This document shows, piece after piece, positions 16,853-24,714 of a DNA stretch of 64,000 bases. The stretch comes from Algibacter_G agarivorans. Lineage in GTDB: Bacteria; Bacteroidota; Bacteroidia; Flavobacteriales; Flavobacteriaceae. The notes under the pieces are model-generated. The model was not told the origin of the DNA. It worked only from the letters and a program-made list of their open reading frames with translations, and did not search any database. The stretch spans positions 62,001 through 126,000 of the forward strand of contig NZ_BAABJJ010000030.1 in the NCBI RefSeq assembly GCF_039543245.1, in the 5' to 3' direction. Position 1 is the stretch's first letter. Each line of letters starts with the position of its first letter. A program made the position numbers and the translations under genes.

Positions 16853-18958
16853 ATGAAAAGTTTCGAAACAGAAATAGAAAATCCGATAGTCCAAAAAGAC
16901 ATTATAGAATTAGCCAATAAGATTGAGCTTTTTCATAACGGTAAAATCGACGAAGAAAAATTTAGAAGTCTTCGTTTAGCACGTGGAGTTTACGGTCAGC
17001 GTCAAGAAGGCGTGCAAATGATTCGTATTAAAGTGCCTTACGGGAAGTTAAAAAGTAATCAATTGCGCAGAATCGCAGCAGTTTCTGATGAATACTCTCG
17101 TGGTCGTTTGCATATTACAACACGTCAAGATATTCAAATTCACTATGTGGATTTAGATAGGACTCCAGAACTTTGGGCAGAATTAGAAAAGGATGAGGTT
17201 ACCGTACGTGAAGCTTGTGGAAATGTAGTAAGAAATGTAACAGCTTCTGAAACAGCAGGTATTGATATAGACGAACCTTTTGATGTATCGCCTTATGCGG
17301 ATGCATTGTATAAATTCTTTTTACGTAACCCAATCTGTCAAGAAATGGGACGTAAATTTAAGGTGTCTTTTTCCTCTACTGATGAAGATACAGGATTGTC
17401 TTACTTACACGATATTGGTTATATCGCTAAAGTACAAGAAGGTGTTCGTGGGTTCAAAGTCATGGTCGCTGGTGGACTTGGGTCTCAACCACGTCATGCA
17501 GATGTGTTATACGATTTTGTTGAAACTGATAAAATCATTCCAATCATGGAAGGTGTTTTAAGAGTTTTTGATCGTTATGGCGAACGTAAAAGTCGTGCTA
17601 AAGCGCGTATGAAATTTTTATTAAAAGATATAGGCTTAGATGCTTTTAAAGCATTAATTGCTGAAGAACAAAAAGCAATTGCCTTAAAAAGTGTTGCTAT
17701 TGATGCAGACACTTATGTGGCTTCAAAACCAGTTTCGGTTGAAACGCCACAAGTAGAGATTAAAGATCAAGCGGCTTTTGATTTATGGAAATCAACTAAT
17801 ATTATTCCTCAAAAACAGGAAGGCTATGTTGCCATAGGAATTAAAGTTTTGTTAGGAGACTTTTATACAGATAAAGCGCGTTTATTAGCTAATTTGGTTG
17901 ATAAATATGGCGCTGGAGAAGTACGCTTAACATTACGTCAAAATATAGTTATTCCTTTTGTTAAGGAAGATTTAGTGCCATTTTTCTATACAGAATTAGA
18001 GCAATTAGGTTTCGTAGAAGCAGGTTACAATAAAGCTGTTGATATTACAGCATGTCCAGGTACAGATACTTGTAATTTAGGTATTGCTAGTAGTACAGGT
18101 ATTGCTGATGAATTAGAGCGAGTTATCAAATCAGAATATCCACAATATTTAAAGAATGAAGATCTTGTTATTAAGATTAGTGGTTGTATGAATGCTTGTG
18201 GACAACACAATATGGCAAATATTGGGTTCCAAGGAATGTCAGTTCGTACACCAGATAAATTAGTAGCCCCAGCGTTACAAGTTTTATTAGGTGGAGGGAA
18301 TTTAGGAGATGGGAATGCTGCCTTTGCTGATAAAGTTGTAAAAGTACCAAGTAAAAGAGGTCCTGAAGCTTTGCGCAGAATTTTAAACGATTTTGAAGCG
18401 AATGCTAACGGAAAGCAATTTGTTGAGTATTATAAAGAAAATGGAGAAAAATACTTCTACGATTTCTTAAACGATTTACAAGACGTTACTAATTTAACTC
18501 AAGAAGATTTTATTGATTGGGGTGAAGAAGAAAAGTACGTTAAAGAAATTGGAATTGGAGAATGTGCTGGTGTTGTTATAGATTTAATTGCCACTTTATT
18601 TCTAGAAAGTGAAGAAAAAATTGAAAATGCTAAGACTTCTTTTGAAGATAAAGTATACTCTAGTGCCATTTATTACGCTTACACATCTTTAGTTAATTCT
18701 GCGAAAGCGTTATTGTTAGCAGAGAATAAAAAGACAAATACACACGCTGGAATTGTTTCTCAGTTTGATGAATTTTTTACAGAAGGTGGGAAAATTAATT
18801 TAGGGACTTCATTCTCAGAATTGATTTATCAAATTAATAAAAATGCACCAACTAAAGATTTTGCTGCAAATTATATTGATAGTGCAAATAAGTTTTTAGC
18901 AGCAGTTAGAAATTACAGAGAAAAAGAAACAGCAGTGCTTAACAATAAAGCGGTTTAA
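16853..18958 (+). CDS. ferredoxin-type sulfite (nitrite/sulfite) reductase with C-terminal helical extension
   Basis: Reduces sulfite to sulfide with six electrons. The start is the ATG at 16853, giving 701 residues. Two ferredoxin-like half-domains and the siroheme/4Fe-4S domains are present. The cluster and siroheme ligands are Cys401, Cys407, Cys445 and Cys449 in ACPGTDTC and SGCMNAC, and RLHITTRQDIQIHYV is the siroheme arginine motif. Sulfite rather than nitrite is inferred from the cysDN/siroheme context. From about residue 580 to the end is an extra all-helical segment (SSAIYYAYTSLVNSAKALLL) resembling HEPN domains, absent from standard CysI. With no flavoprotein CysJ nearby, the ferredoxin-NADP reductase at 20394 probably feeds it electrons. 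Confidence 0.92.
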   Translation: MKSFETEIENPIVQKDIIELANKIELFHNGKIDEEKFRSLRLARGVYGQRQEGVQMIRIKVPYGKLKSNQLRRIAAVSDEYSRGRLHITTRQDIQIHYVDLDRTPELWAELEKDEVTVREACGNVVRNVTASETAGIDIDEPFDVSPYADALYKFFLRNPICQEMGRKFKVSFSSTDEDTGLSYLHDIGYIAKVQEGVRGFKVMVAGGLGSQPRHADVLYDFVETDKIIPIMEGVLRVFDRYGERKSRAKARMKFLLKDIGLDAFKALIAEEQKAIALKSVAIDADTYVASKPVSVETPQVEIKDQAAFDLWKSTNIIPQKQEGYVAIGIKVLLGDFYTDKARLLANLVDKYGAGEVRLTLRQNIVIPFVKEDLVPFFYTELEQLGFVEAGYNKAVDITACPGTDTCNLGIASSTGIADELERVIKSEYPQYLKNEDLVIKISGCMNACGQHNMANIGFQGMSVRTPDKLVAPALQVLLGGGNLGDGNAAFADKVVKVPSKRGPEALRRILNDFEANANGKQFVEYYKENGEKYFYDFLNDLQDVTNLTQEDFIDWGEEEKYVKEIGIGECAGVVIDLIATLFLESEEKIENAKTSFEDKVYSSAIYYAYTSLVNSAKALLLAENKKTNTHAGIVSQFDEFFTEGGKINLGTSFSELIYQINKNAPTKDFAANYIDSANKFLAAVRNYREKETAVLNNKAV

Positions 18959-18967
18959 AGAATAAGA

Positions 18968-19732
18968 ATGAGTTTAAAAACCCCAAAGTTAACGGTTGTA
19001 GGCGCAGGTCCTGGCGATGTCGATTTAATTACGCTTAAAGCAATTAAAGCAATTAAATCTGCCGATGTTGTTCTTTACGATGCGCTTATTAACGAAGCAT
19101 TATTAGAATATGCGTCCAAAGATGCAGAACTAATATTTGTTGGAAAACGTAAGGGGTGTTATGTATTTCAGCAGGAACAAATCAATGAGTTAATTGTTGC
19201 TAAAGCCAAAGAAAAAGGACATGTAGTACGATTAAAAGGAGGGGATCCATTTGTATTTGGTCGCGGTGGTGAGGAGATTGATTATGTAAGGCAATTTGGT
19301 CTAGAAACTTATGTTGTTCCCGGGATATCATCAGCTTTAGCTGTGCCGGCATATCAAGGTGTTCCATTAACAAAACGAGGAGTGTCAGAGAGTTTTTGGG
19401 TCGTTACAGCAACAACAAAAGACCATGCGTTATCAAATGATGTCACTTTAGCAGCTAAGTCAACCGCAACCGTTGTTATTTTAATGGGCATGCATAAACT
19501 GGCTGATATTGTGAAAGTTTTTTATGCAGAAAATAAGCGAAACACACCTGTAGCCATCATTCAAAATGGAACGAGAGATAATGAAAATGTAGGTATAGGA
19601 ACCATTCGTAATATCCAACAGGTTGTAAAAGAAAAGCAATTATCATCTCCGGCAATAATAGTTATTGGTGATGTAGTAAAAGAACGGGTTCAATTATCTT
19701 CTGTGTTAAAAGAAGCCAATCAAAATCTGTAA
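18968..19732 (+). CDS. cobA: uroporphyrinogen-III C-methyltransferase
   Basis: Methylates uroporphyrinogen III at C2 and C7 with SAM to give precorrin-2, the first step to siroheme. The protein has 254 residues. The SAM-binding blocks VGAGPGDVDLITLKA (N-terminus), RLKGGDPFVFGRGGEE, VPGISSALAVPAYQGVPLTHR-like VPLTKRG and ILMGMHKL are all visible. It sits between the siroheme-dependent sulfite reductase and the dehydrogenase/chelatase gene, whose ATG is one base after this stop. Together these supply siroheme to the reductase. It is the single-domain SUMT, not the tridomain CysG. Confidence 0.93.
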   Translation: MSLKTPKLTVVGAGPGDVDLITLKAIKAIKSADVVLYDALINEALLEYASKDAELIFVGKRKGCYVFQQEQINELIVAKAKEKGHVVRLKGGDPFVFGRGGEEIDYVRQFGLETYVVPGISSALAVPAYQGVPLTKRGVSESFWVVTATTKDHALSNDVTLAAKSTATVVILMGMHKLADIVKVFYAENKRNTPVAIIQNGTRDNENVGIGTIRNIQQVVKEKQLSSPAIIVIGDVVKERVQLSSVLKEANQNL

Positions 19733-19733
19733 G

Positions 19734-20372
19734 ATGCTAATTGAAGACGATAAAATAAAAAATTCTAGTCCTGTTCCTTCTTTAGGAGCAGATGAGGATC
19801 GGAATAATTTATATCCTATTTTTTTAAAGGCAAAAAACTTAAACGTGCTTATTGTAGGTGGTGGTTTTGTAGCCGAAGAAAAATTAACGTTTCTTTTAAA
19901 ATCGAGTCCAGATGCGCATGTAACCATGGTGTCGCCTATGTTTAGAAAAGGGACTATTGAATTAGCAAGAAAAGGCGATGTTGTTTTAATAAAAGATAAA
20001 TACAAAAAAAAGTATTTAAAAGGAAAGCATATTGTGGTGGCAACGACTGATGTTCCTGAAGTTAACGTTAAGGTTTATAAGCGTTGCAGAAAAAAAAGCA
20101 TTTTAGTAAATGTTGCCGATAACCCTCCATATTGCGATTTTTATATGGGAGGTATCGTAACTAAAGGACATGTAAAAGTGGCGATTTCAACAAATGGAAA
20201 GTCACCAACAACAGCTAAACGTTTACGTCAGTTTTTTGAGGATGTCATTCCAGAAAATGTAGATGATTTAGTGAAGAATTTAAACGAATACAGAAAAACA
20301 ATAAAAGGTGATTTCGAAGAAAAAGTGGAAACACTAAATGAATTCACAAAAGGATTAATTGAAAAAAAATAA
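19734..20372 (+). CDS. precorrin-2 dehydrogenase / sirohydrochlorin ferrochelatase
   Basis: The CysG N-terminal/Met8-type enzyme that oxidises precorrin-2 with NAD and inserts iron to complete siroheme. The protein has 212 residues. The Rossmann motif VGGGFVAEEK lies near residues 40-50, and VNVADNPPYCDFYMGGIV and VAISTNGKSPTTAKRLR are the family's core blocks. The first 25 residues (to DEDRNNLYP) are an unusual hydrophilic lead-in. The ATG at 19734 is coupled one base after the cobA stop, which supports that start. Confidence 0.9.
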   Translation: MLIEDDKIKNSSPVPSLGADEDRNNLYPIFLKAKNLNVLIVGGGFVAEEKLTFLLKSSPDAHVTMVSPMFRKGTIELARKGDVVLIKDKYKKKYLKGKHIVVATTDVPEVNVKVYKRCRKKSILVNVADNPPYCDFYMGGIVTKGHVKVAISTNGKSPTTAKRLRQFFEDVIPENVDDLVKNLNEYRKTIKGDFEEKVETLNEFTKGLIEKK

Positions 20373-20393
20373 GGTATTAAAAGAATAGCAGAA

Positions 20394-21446
20394 ATGATTA
20401 AAACAGATATACTTATAATAGGAGCAGGTCCAACAGGGTTATTCACTGTATTTGAAGCAGGTTTATTGAAATTGAAATGTCATTTAATTGACGCATTACC
20501 ACAAGCAGGTGGGCAATGTTCTGAGATTTACCCAAAAAAACCGATTTATGATATTCCTGGTTTTCCGGAAATTTTAGCTGGAGACTTAACTAGGAATTTA
20601 TTGGAACAAGGCAAGCAATTTGAACCAGGGTTTACGCTTGGAGAACGTGCTGAAACCATTGAAAAACAAGACGACGGCTCGTTTATTGTTACCACTAATA
20701 AAGGTACGCAGCATCAAGCTCCAGTAGTTGCTATTGCAGGCGGTTTAGGGTCTTTTGAGCCTAGAAAACCAGCTATTGAAGGGATTGCTGATTATGAAGA
20801 TAAAGGGGTTGAATATATTATTAAAGATCCTGAGTTTTACAGAGGTAAAAGAGTAGTTATTTCTGGTGGAGGGGATTCTGCATTAGATTGGAGTATCTTT
20901 TTGACCGATATAGCTTCAGAAGTGACTTTAATTCACAGAAGAAATGAATTTAGAGGCGCTTTAGATTCTGTTGAAAAAGTAGCAGAATTAACCAAGCTTG
21001 GTAAAATAAATTTAGTAACGCCAGCAGAGGTTAAAGAATTGCATGGTGATGGTAAAATTGAAGCGGTTAGTTATGTGAGAGATGGGGAAACTATTAAAAA
21101 AGAAACGGATCATTTTATTCCATTATTCGGTTTGTCGCCTAAATTAGGGCCTATAGGAAATTGGGGATTAGAAATCGTGAAGAACGCTATAAAAGTGGAT
21201 AATTCATTAAATTACCAAACGAACATTCCAGGTGTTTTTGCTATTGGAGATGTGAATACCTATCCAGAGAAATTGAAATTAATTCTTTGTGGTTTCCATG
21301 AGGCAACTTTAATGTGTCAAGCCGCATATAGAATTATCAATCCAGGAAAAAAATATGTTTTAAAATATACAACGGTTAGTGGAATTGATGGTTTTGACGG
21401 ATCACGTAAAGAAGCGCCAAAGGCAGTTGTTCAAGCAATAAATTAA
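20394..21446 (+). CDS. ferredoxin--NADP reductase, thioredoxin-reductase-like
   Basis: A 350-residue flavoprotein with an N-terminal FAD motif GAGPTGLFTVFEAG, the family block GGQCSEIYPKKPIYDIPGFP, an NADPH motif SGGGDSALDW near residue 160 and the second FAD block GVFAIGDVNTYPEKLKLI. The CxxC redox pair of thioredoxin reductase is absent, which identifies the YumC-type ferredoxin-NADP reductase. It lies 21 bases after the siroheme gene. Its likely job is to pass NADPH electrons through ferredoxin to the sulfite reductase. Ferredoxin itself is not encoded in the window. Confidence 0.88.
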   Translation: MIKTDILIIGAGPTGLFTVFEAGLLKLKCHLIDALPQAGGQCSEIYPKKPIYDIPGFPEILAGDLTRNLLEQGKQFEPGFTLGERAETIEKQDDGSFIVTTNKGTQHQAPVVAIAGGLGSFEPRKPAIEGIADYEDKGVEYIIKDPEFYRGKRVVISGGGDSALDWSIFLTDIASEVTLIHRRNEFRGALDSVEKVAELTKLGKINLVTPAEVKELHGDGKIEAVSYVRDGETIKKETDHFIPLFGLSPKLGPIGNWGLEIVKNAIKVDNSLNYQTNIPGVFAIGDVNTYPEKLKLILCGFHEATLMCQAAYRIINPGKKYVLKYTTVSGIDGFDGSRKEAPKAVVQAIN

Positions 21447-21508
21447 TTTGAAAGGTCTGCTAAGTTTTTAATATCTTACGGGTCTTAAAAACAAATATAT
21501 TTTCTAAT

Positions 21509-21535
21509 CCTACAAGGTTTTTAAAATCTTGTAGG
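21509..21535. repeat. dispersed palindrome CCTACAAGG...CTTGTAGG
   Basis: CCTACAAGGTTTTTAAAATC continuing into TTGTAGG forms an almost perfect inverted repeat with an A/T centre, in the gap between the ferredoxin-NADP reductase and cysE. It could also act as a weak terminator. It is the best-preserved copy of the family seen at 11774-11856. Confidence 0.75.
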
Positions 21536-21551
21536 TATTTTTATTTAAAAG

Positions 21552-22295
21552 ATGAAAAGTTATAACGTTTGCCTTAAAGATACAGCAAAAACATTCACGA
21601 AAAGATTGTTTTATTCCTTGTTTGATTGTGAACAAGAAGAAGTTCATGAGGAGTATTTAGAAAAAACATTTCTTAAAATACTGTCTAAATTAGAGATAGA
21701 AAATGGTAGCGGCATTTGGGCAACATTTAAAACAGAACTTCCAGAGATTAGAAGAAAACTGGATTTAGATGCTATTGCATTTGAGAAAAATGACCCAGCC
21801 TCGCATTCTTTAGCTGAAATTTACATGGCTTATCCTGGTTTTTATGCCATTTCAATTTACCGATTGAGTCATGCCCTATATAAGCTTGGAGTTCATATTT
21901 TACCAAGAATGATGAGTGAGTATATTCATGGTATTACAGGAGTTGATATTCATCCTGGAGCAACCATTGGCGAGTCGTTTTATATCGATCATGGTACAGG
22001 GATTGTAATTGGCCAAACGTCTATTATCGGTAAAGATGTTAAGATTTATCAAGGGGTAACTTTAGGCGGTATTTCGGTATCTAAAAGTTTGGCATCCACA
22101 AAAAGACACCCAACTATAGAGGACAATGTATGCATTTACGCTAATGCCACTGTTTTGGGAGGAGACATCGTCATAGGAGCAAATAGTATAATTGGTGCTA
22201 ACGTTTGGATTACGGAATCTGTTCCTGAAAACTCATTAGTAACCTATCAAACTGAAATTAAAATAAGACCAAGAAAAAATGGAATTCGAAAATAG
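21552..22295 (+). CDS. cysE: serine O-acetyltransferase
   Basis: Acetylates serine with acetyl-CoA to give O-acetylserine, the carbon acceptor for sulfide. The protein has 247 residues: an N-terminal helical domain (1-120) and a left-handed parallel beta-helix with hexapeptide repeats from about 135 (HPGATIGESFYIDHGTGIVI, then VKIYQGVTLGGISV, VCIYANATVLGGDIVIGANS). The active-site HGTG and the C-terminal path are conserved. The gene overlaps cysM by 17 bases, so the two are translationally coupled. Confidence 0.93.
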   Translation: MKSYNVCLKDTAKTFTKRLFYSLFDCEQEEVHEEYLEKTFLKILSKLEIENGSGIWATFKTELPEIRRKLDLDAIAFEKNDPASHSLAEIYMAYPGFYAISIYRLSHALYKLGVHILPRMMSEYIHGITGVDIHPGATIGESFYIDHGTGIVIGQTSIIGKDVKIYQGVTLGGISVSKSLASTKRHPTIEDNVCIYANATVLGGDIVIGANSIIGANVWITESVPENSLVTYQTEIKIRPRKNGIRK

Positions 22296-23169
22296 TATTA
22301 TTGGTCAGATAGGCAATACACCATTGGTTGAAGCAACTCATCTTATTTCAAAAAAGGGAGTAAGATTGTTTCTAAAATTAGAAGGTAATAATCCTGGAGG
22401 AAGTGTTAAAGACAGGCCTGCGTTCAACATGATTAATGAAGCCTTAAAAAGAGGTGATATAAAAATAGGAGGCACTTTAGTTGAAGCTACTAGCGGAAAT
22501 ACAGGCATTGCTTTAGCTTTTATCGCAAAACTATTGGGATTGAAGATGGTATTAATCATGCCTGAGAATTCTACTGAAGAACGCGTTAAAACGATGAGGG
22601 CTTATGGCGCTGAGGTGATTTTGACACCTGCTGATGTTGGTATTGAAGGTTCAAGAGATTTAGCTTTTAAGCTCAGAGATGAAAAAGGCTACACGTTGTT
22701 AAATCAGTTTGAAAATCATGATAATTGGAAAGCGCATTATAAAACTACTGGTCCAGAAATTTGGGAAGCAACTAAAGGAAATGTGACTCATTTTGTGTCT
22801 GCCATGGGAACAACTGGAACTATAACCGGAGTTTCAACATATTTAAAAGAGAAGAACCCAGCTATCACTATTGTTGGAGCACAACCTGCAGATGGTGCAA
22901 GAATTCCTGGGATTAGAAAATGGTCACCAGAGTATGTGCCAAAATTTTTCGAGCCTAAAAAGGTTGATATCGTAGTAGATGTTTCAGAAGAAGATGCCAA
23001 AAGAACAACCATAAAATTAGCCAAAGAAGAAGGTGTTTTTGCTGGAATGAGTAGTGGCGGTTCTGTCTATTGTGCTTTAAAAATCGCAGAACAAATTGAA
23101 GAAGGTGTCATTGTAGCCATAATTTGCGATAGAGGTGATAGGTATTTGTCGTCAACATTGTTTGAGTAA
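22279..23169 (+). CDS. cysM: cysteine synthase B
   Basis: Combines O-acetylserine with sulfide (or thiosulfate) to form cysteine. The protein has 296 residues. The PLP Lys is Lys44 in NPGGSVKDRPA, with EATSGNTGIALA (substrate loop), AMGTTGTITG (phosphate-binding loop) and the CysM-specific GAQPADGARIPGIRKW near residue 200. It overlaps the end of cysE. Together with the upstream genes it closes the sulfate-to-cysteine path. No clear hairpin follows before the second riboswitch. Confidence 0.93.
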   Translation: MEFENSIIGQIGNTPLVEATHLISKKGVRLFLKLEGNNPGGSVKDRPAFNMINEALKRGDIKIGGTLVEATSGNTGIALAFIAKLLGLKMVLIMPENSTEERVKTMRAYGAEVILTPADVGIEGSRDLAFKLRDEKGYTLLNQFENHDNWKAHYKTTGPEIWEATKGNVTHFVSAMGTTGTITGVSTYLKEKNPAITIVGAQPADGARIPGIRKWSPEYVPKFFEPKKVDIVVDVSEEDAKRTTIKLAKEEGVFAGMSSGGSVYCALKIAEQIEEGVIVAIICDRGDRYLSSTLFE

Positions 23170-23192
23170 GGGTACAATTTTTATAAAATAAG

Positions 23193-23223
23193 TGTGAATA
23201 AAGGAATATAGTTAGTACTTTTG
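23193..23223 (+). promoter_or_regulatory. promoter of the metH riboswitch transcript
   Basis: TACTTTTG at 23216-23223 is a perfect TAnnTTTG element, with TGTG at 23193-23196 as the -33 element at 19-base spacing. It lies about 25 bases before the aptamer. Confidence 0.6.
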
Positions 23224-23248
23224 TTCGCGAGTTCATTAACGTACTAGT

Positions 23249-23354
23249 GTTATCAAGAAAGGTAGAGGGATTAGACCCGTTGAAACCTTGGCAACCCTTT
23301 ATCTTGTAAAGAAGGTGCTAAATTCTACTAGTATGAAAGTATTGGAAAGATAAC
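23249..23354 (+). ncRNA. SAM-I (S-box) riboswitch upstream of the split methionine synthase
   Basis: The aptamer is closed by the same perfect P1 (GTTATC at 23249, GATAAC at 23349) as the copy at 6738, and the core blocks are nearly identical (GAGGGATTAGACCCGTTGAA, TTGGCAACCC, AAGGTGCTAAATTCTAC). The P4 arm is shorter. Only 50 bases separate it from the metH start, with a small GAAAAG/CTTTTC hairpin but no T-run. That makes translational control more likely here than termination (inference). Confidence 0.92.
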
Positions 23355-23404
23355 GAAAAGTAATCCTTAGCTTTTCTTGATGACATGCAGCTAATAAAGA
23401 TCAA

Positions 23405-24424
23405 ATGTCAAATATACAACAAGCATTAAAAGAACGAATTTTAGTTTTAGATGGCGCCATGGGTACCATGTTACAAGCTTACAAATTCACAGAAGAAGAT
23501 TTTAGAGGCGATCGCTTTAAAGATTACCCAACACCATTACAGGGTAATAACGACTTGTTGTCTATTACACAGCCTGAAGCCATTAAAACCATTCATGGAA
23601 AATACTTTGAAGCAGGTGCAGATATTGTTGAAACCAATACGTTTTCAGGAACCACAATTGCTATGGCAGACTACCAAATGGAAGATTTGGTCTATGAACT
23701 CAACTATCAATCTGCTAAAATCGCTAAAGAAGTTGCTGATGAATTCACTGCTAAAGAACCACATAAACCACGTTTTGTTGCAGGTTCTATAGGGCCAACA
23801 AACAGAACGGCTAGTATGTCGCCAGATGTAAATGACCCAGGATATAGAGCGGTGACTTTTGATGAATTACGAATAGCATACAAACAGCAAGTTGAAGCTT
23901 TAGTTGATGGTGGTGTAGATTTACTATTAGTTGAAACGGTTTTCGATACGCTTAATGCGAAAGCAGCATTATTTGCTATTGAAGAAGTAAAAGATGAAAG
24001 AAGTATAGATATTCCAGTTATGTTAAGCGGAACGATTACAGATGCTTCAGGTAGAACCTTGTCTGGACAAACTGCTGAAGCGTTTTTAATTTCAGTATCA
24101 CATATTCCTTTATTATCTGTTGGATTCAATTGTGCTTTAGGGGCAAATTTATTACAACCGCATTTAGAGGCGATTGCTTCTAAAACTGATTTTGCAATTT
24201 CAGCACATCCTAATGCAGGTTTACCAAATGCTTTTGGAGAATATGATGAATCGCCAGAAGAAATGGGTGAACAAATTGAAGAATATTTAAAAAAGGATTT
24301 AATCAATATTATTGGTGGTTGTTGCGGAACATCACCAGAACATATTAGAGAAATTGCAAACATAGCGGCAAAATACAAACCACGTGAAGCTGTCGCCTTG
24401 AGCACAGTCAAAGGGTCTCGTTAA
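23405..24424 (+). CDS. metH: methionine synthase, homocysteine-binding module
   Basis: Equivalent to the N-terminal homocysteine S-methyltransferase barrel of cobalamin-dependent MetH. The protein has 339 residues. The zinc-binding cysteines are Cys243 (GFNCALGA), Cys306 and Cys307 (GGCCGTSPEH), and the start LVLDGAMGTMLQ is typical. The rest of MetH is encoded separately at 24714, so the enzyme must assemble from two chains. The gene follows a SAM-I riboswitch, which would reduce synthesis when SAM is plentiful. Confidence 0.93.
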   Translation: MSNIQQALKERILVLDGAMGTMLQAYKFTEEDFRGDRFKDYPTPLQGNNDLLSITQPEAIKTIHGKYFEAGADIVETNTFSGTTIAMADYQMEDLVYELNYQSAKIAKEVADEFTAKEPHKPRFVAGSIGPTNRTASMSPDVNDPGYRAVTFDELRIAYKQQVEALVDGGVDLLLVETVFDTLNAKAALFAIEEVKDERSIDIPVMLSGTITDASGRTLSGQTAEAFLISVSHIPLLSVGFNCALGANLLQPHLEAIASKTDFAISAHPNAGLPNAFGEYDESPEEMGEQIEEYLKKDLINIIGGCCGTSPEHIREIANIAAKYKPREAVALSTVKGSR

Positions 24425-24432
24425 GTAAAGAT

Positions 24433-24714
24433 ATGATTTTAGAAGTAGCCACATTAAATATAAAAGAAGGTCTTTCTCCAGATTTTGAAACTAGTTTTCA
24501 AAAAGCAGAAAAAATTATATCTTCAATGAAAGGTTACATCTCACATCAACTTAAAAAATGTATTGAGCAAGACGATAAATATATATTATTAGTGAATTGG
24601 GAAACGATTGAAGATCATGAAATCGGATTTCGTAAGTCAGATGAATACCAAGAATGGAAAGCGTTATTGCACCATTTTTATGACCCATTTCCAACAGTAG
24701 AGCATTATAAGTAA
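24433..24714 (+). CDS. ABM-superfamily (antibiotic biosynthesis monooxygenase-like) small protein
   Basis: A 93-residue dimeric alpha/beta-barrel-type protein. EVATLNIKEGLSPDFETSFQ, GYISHQLKKC, YILLVNWETIEDHEIGFRKS and the ending HHFYDPFPTVEHY are the usual landmarks of the ABM family, which includes haem-degrading and quinol monooxygenases and many uncharacterised members. It lies between the two halves of methionine synthase; its stop codon overlaps the next start by one base (TAATG). Co-translation suggests a link to methionine synthase function, but none is established. Confidence 0.78.
   Translation: MILEVATLNIKEGLSPDFETSFQKAEKIISSMKGYISHQLKKCIEQDDKYILLVNWETIEDHEIGFRKSDEYQEWKALLHHFYDPFPTVEHYK

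Noticed and set aside
23707..24411. Long antisense reading frame opposite the first metH gene
   Set aside because: It lies entirely within a well-supported gene on the other strand, with composition typical of a shadow frame and no recognisable protein motif.
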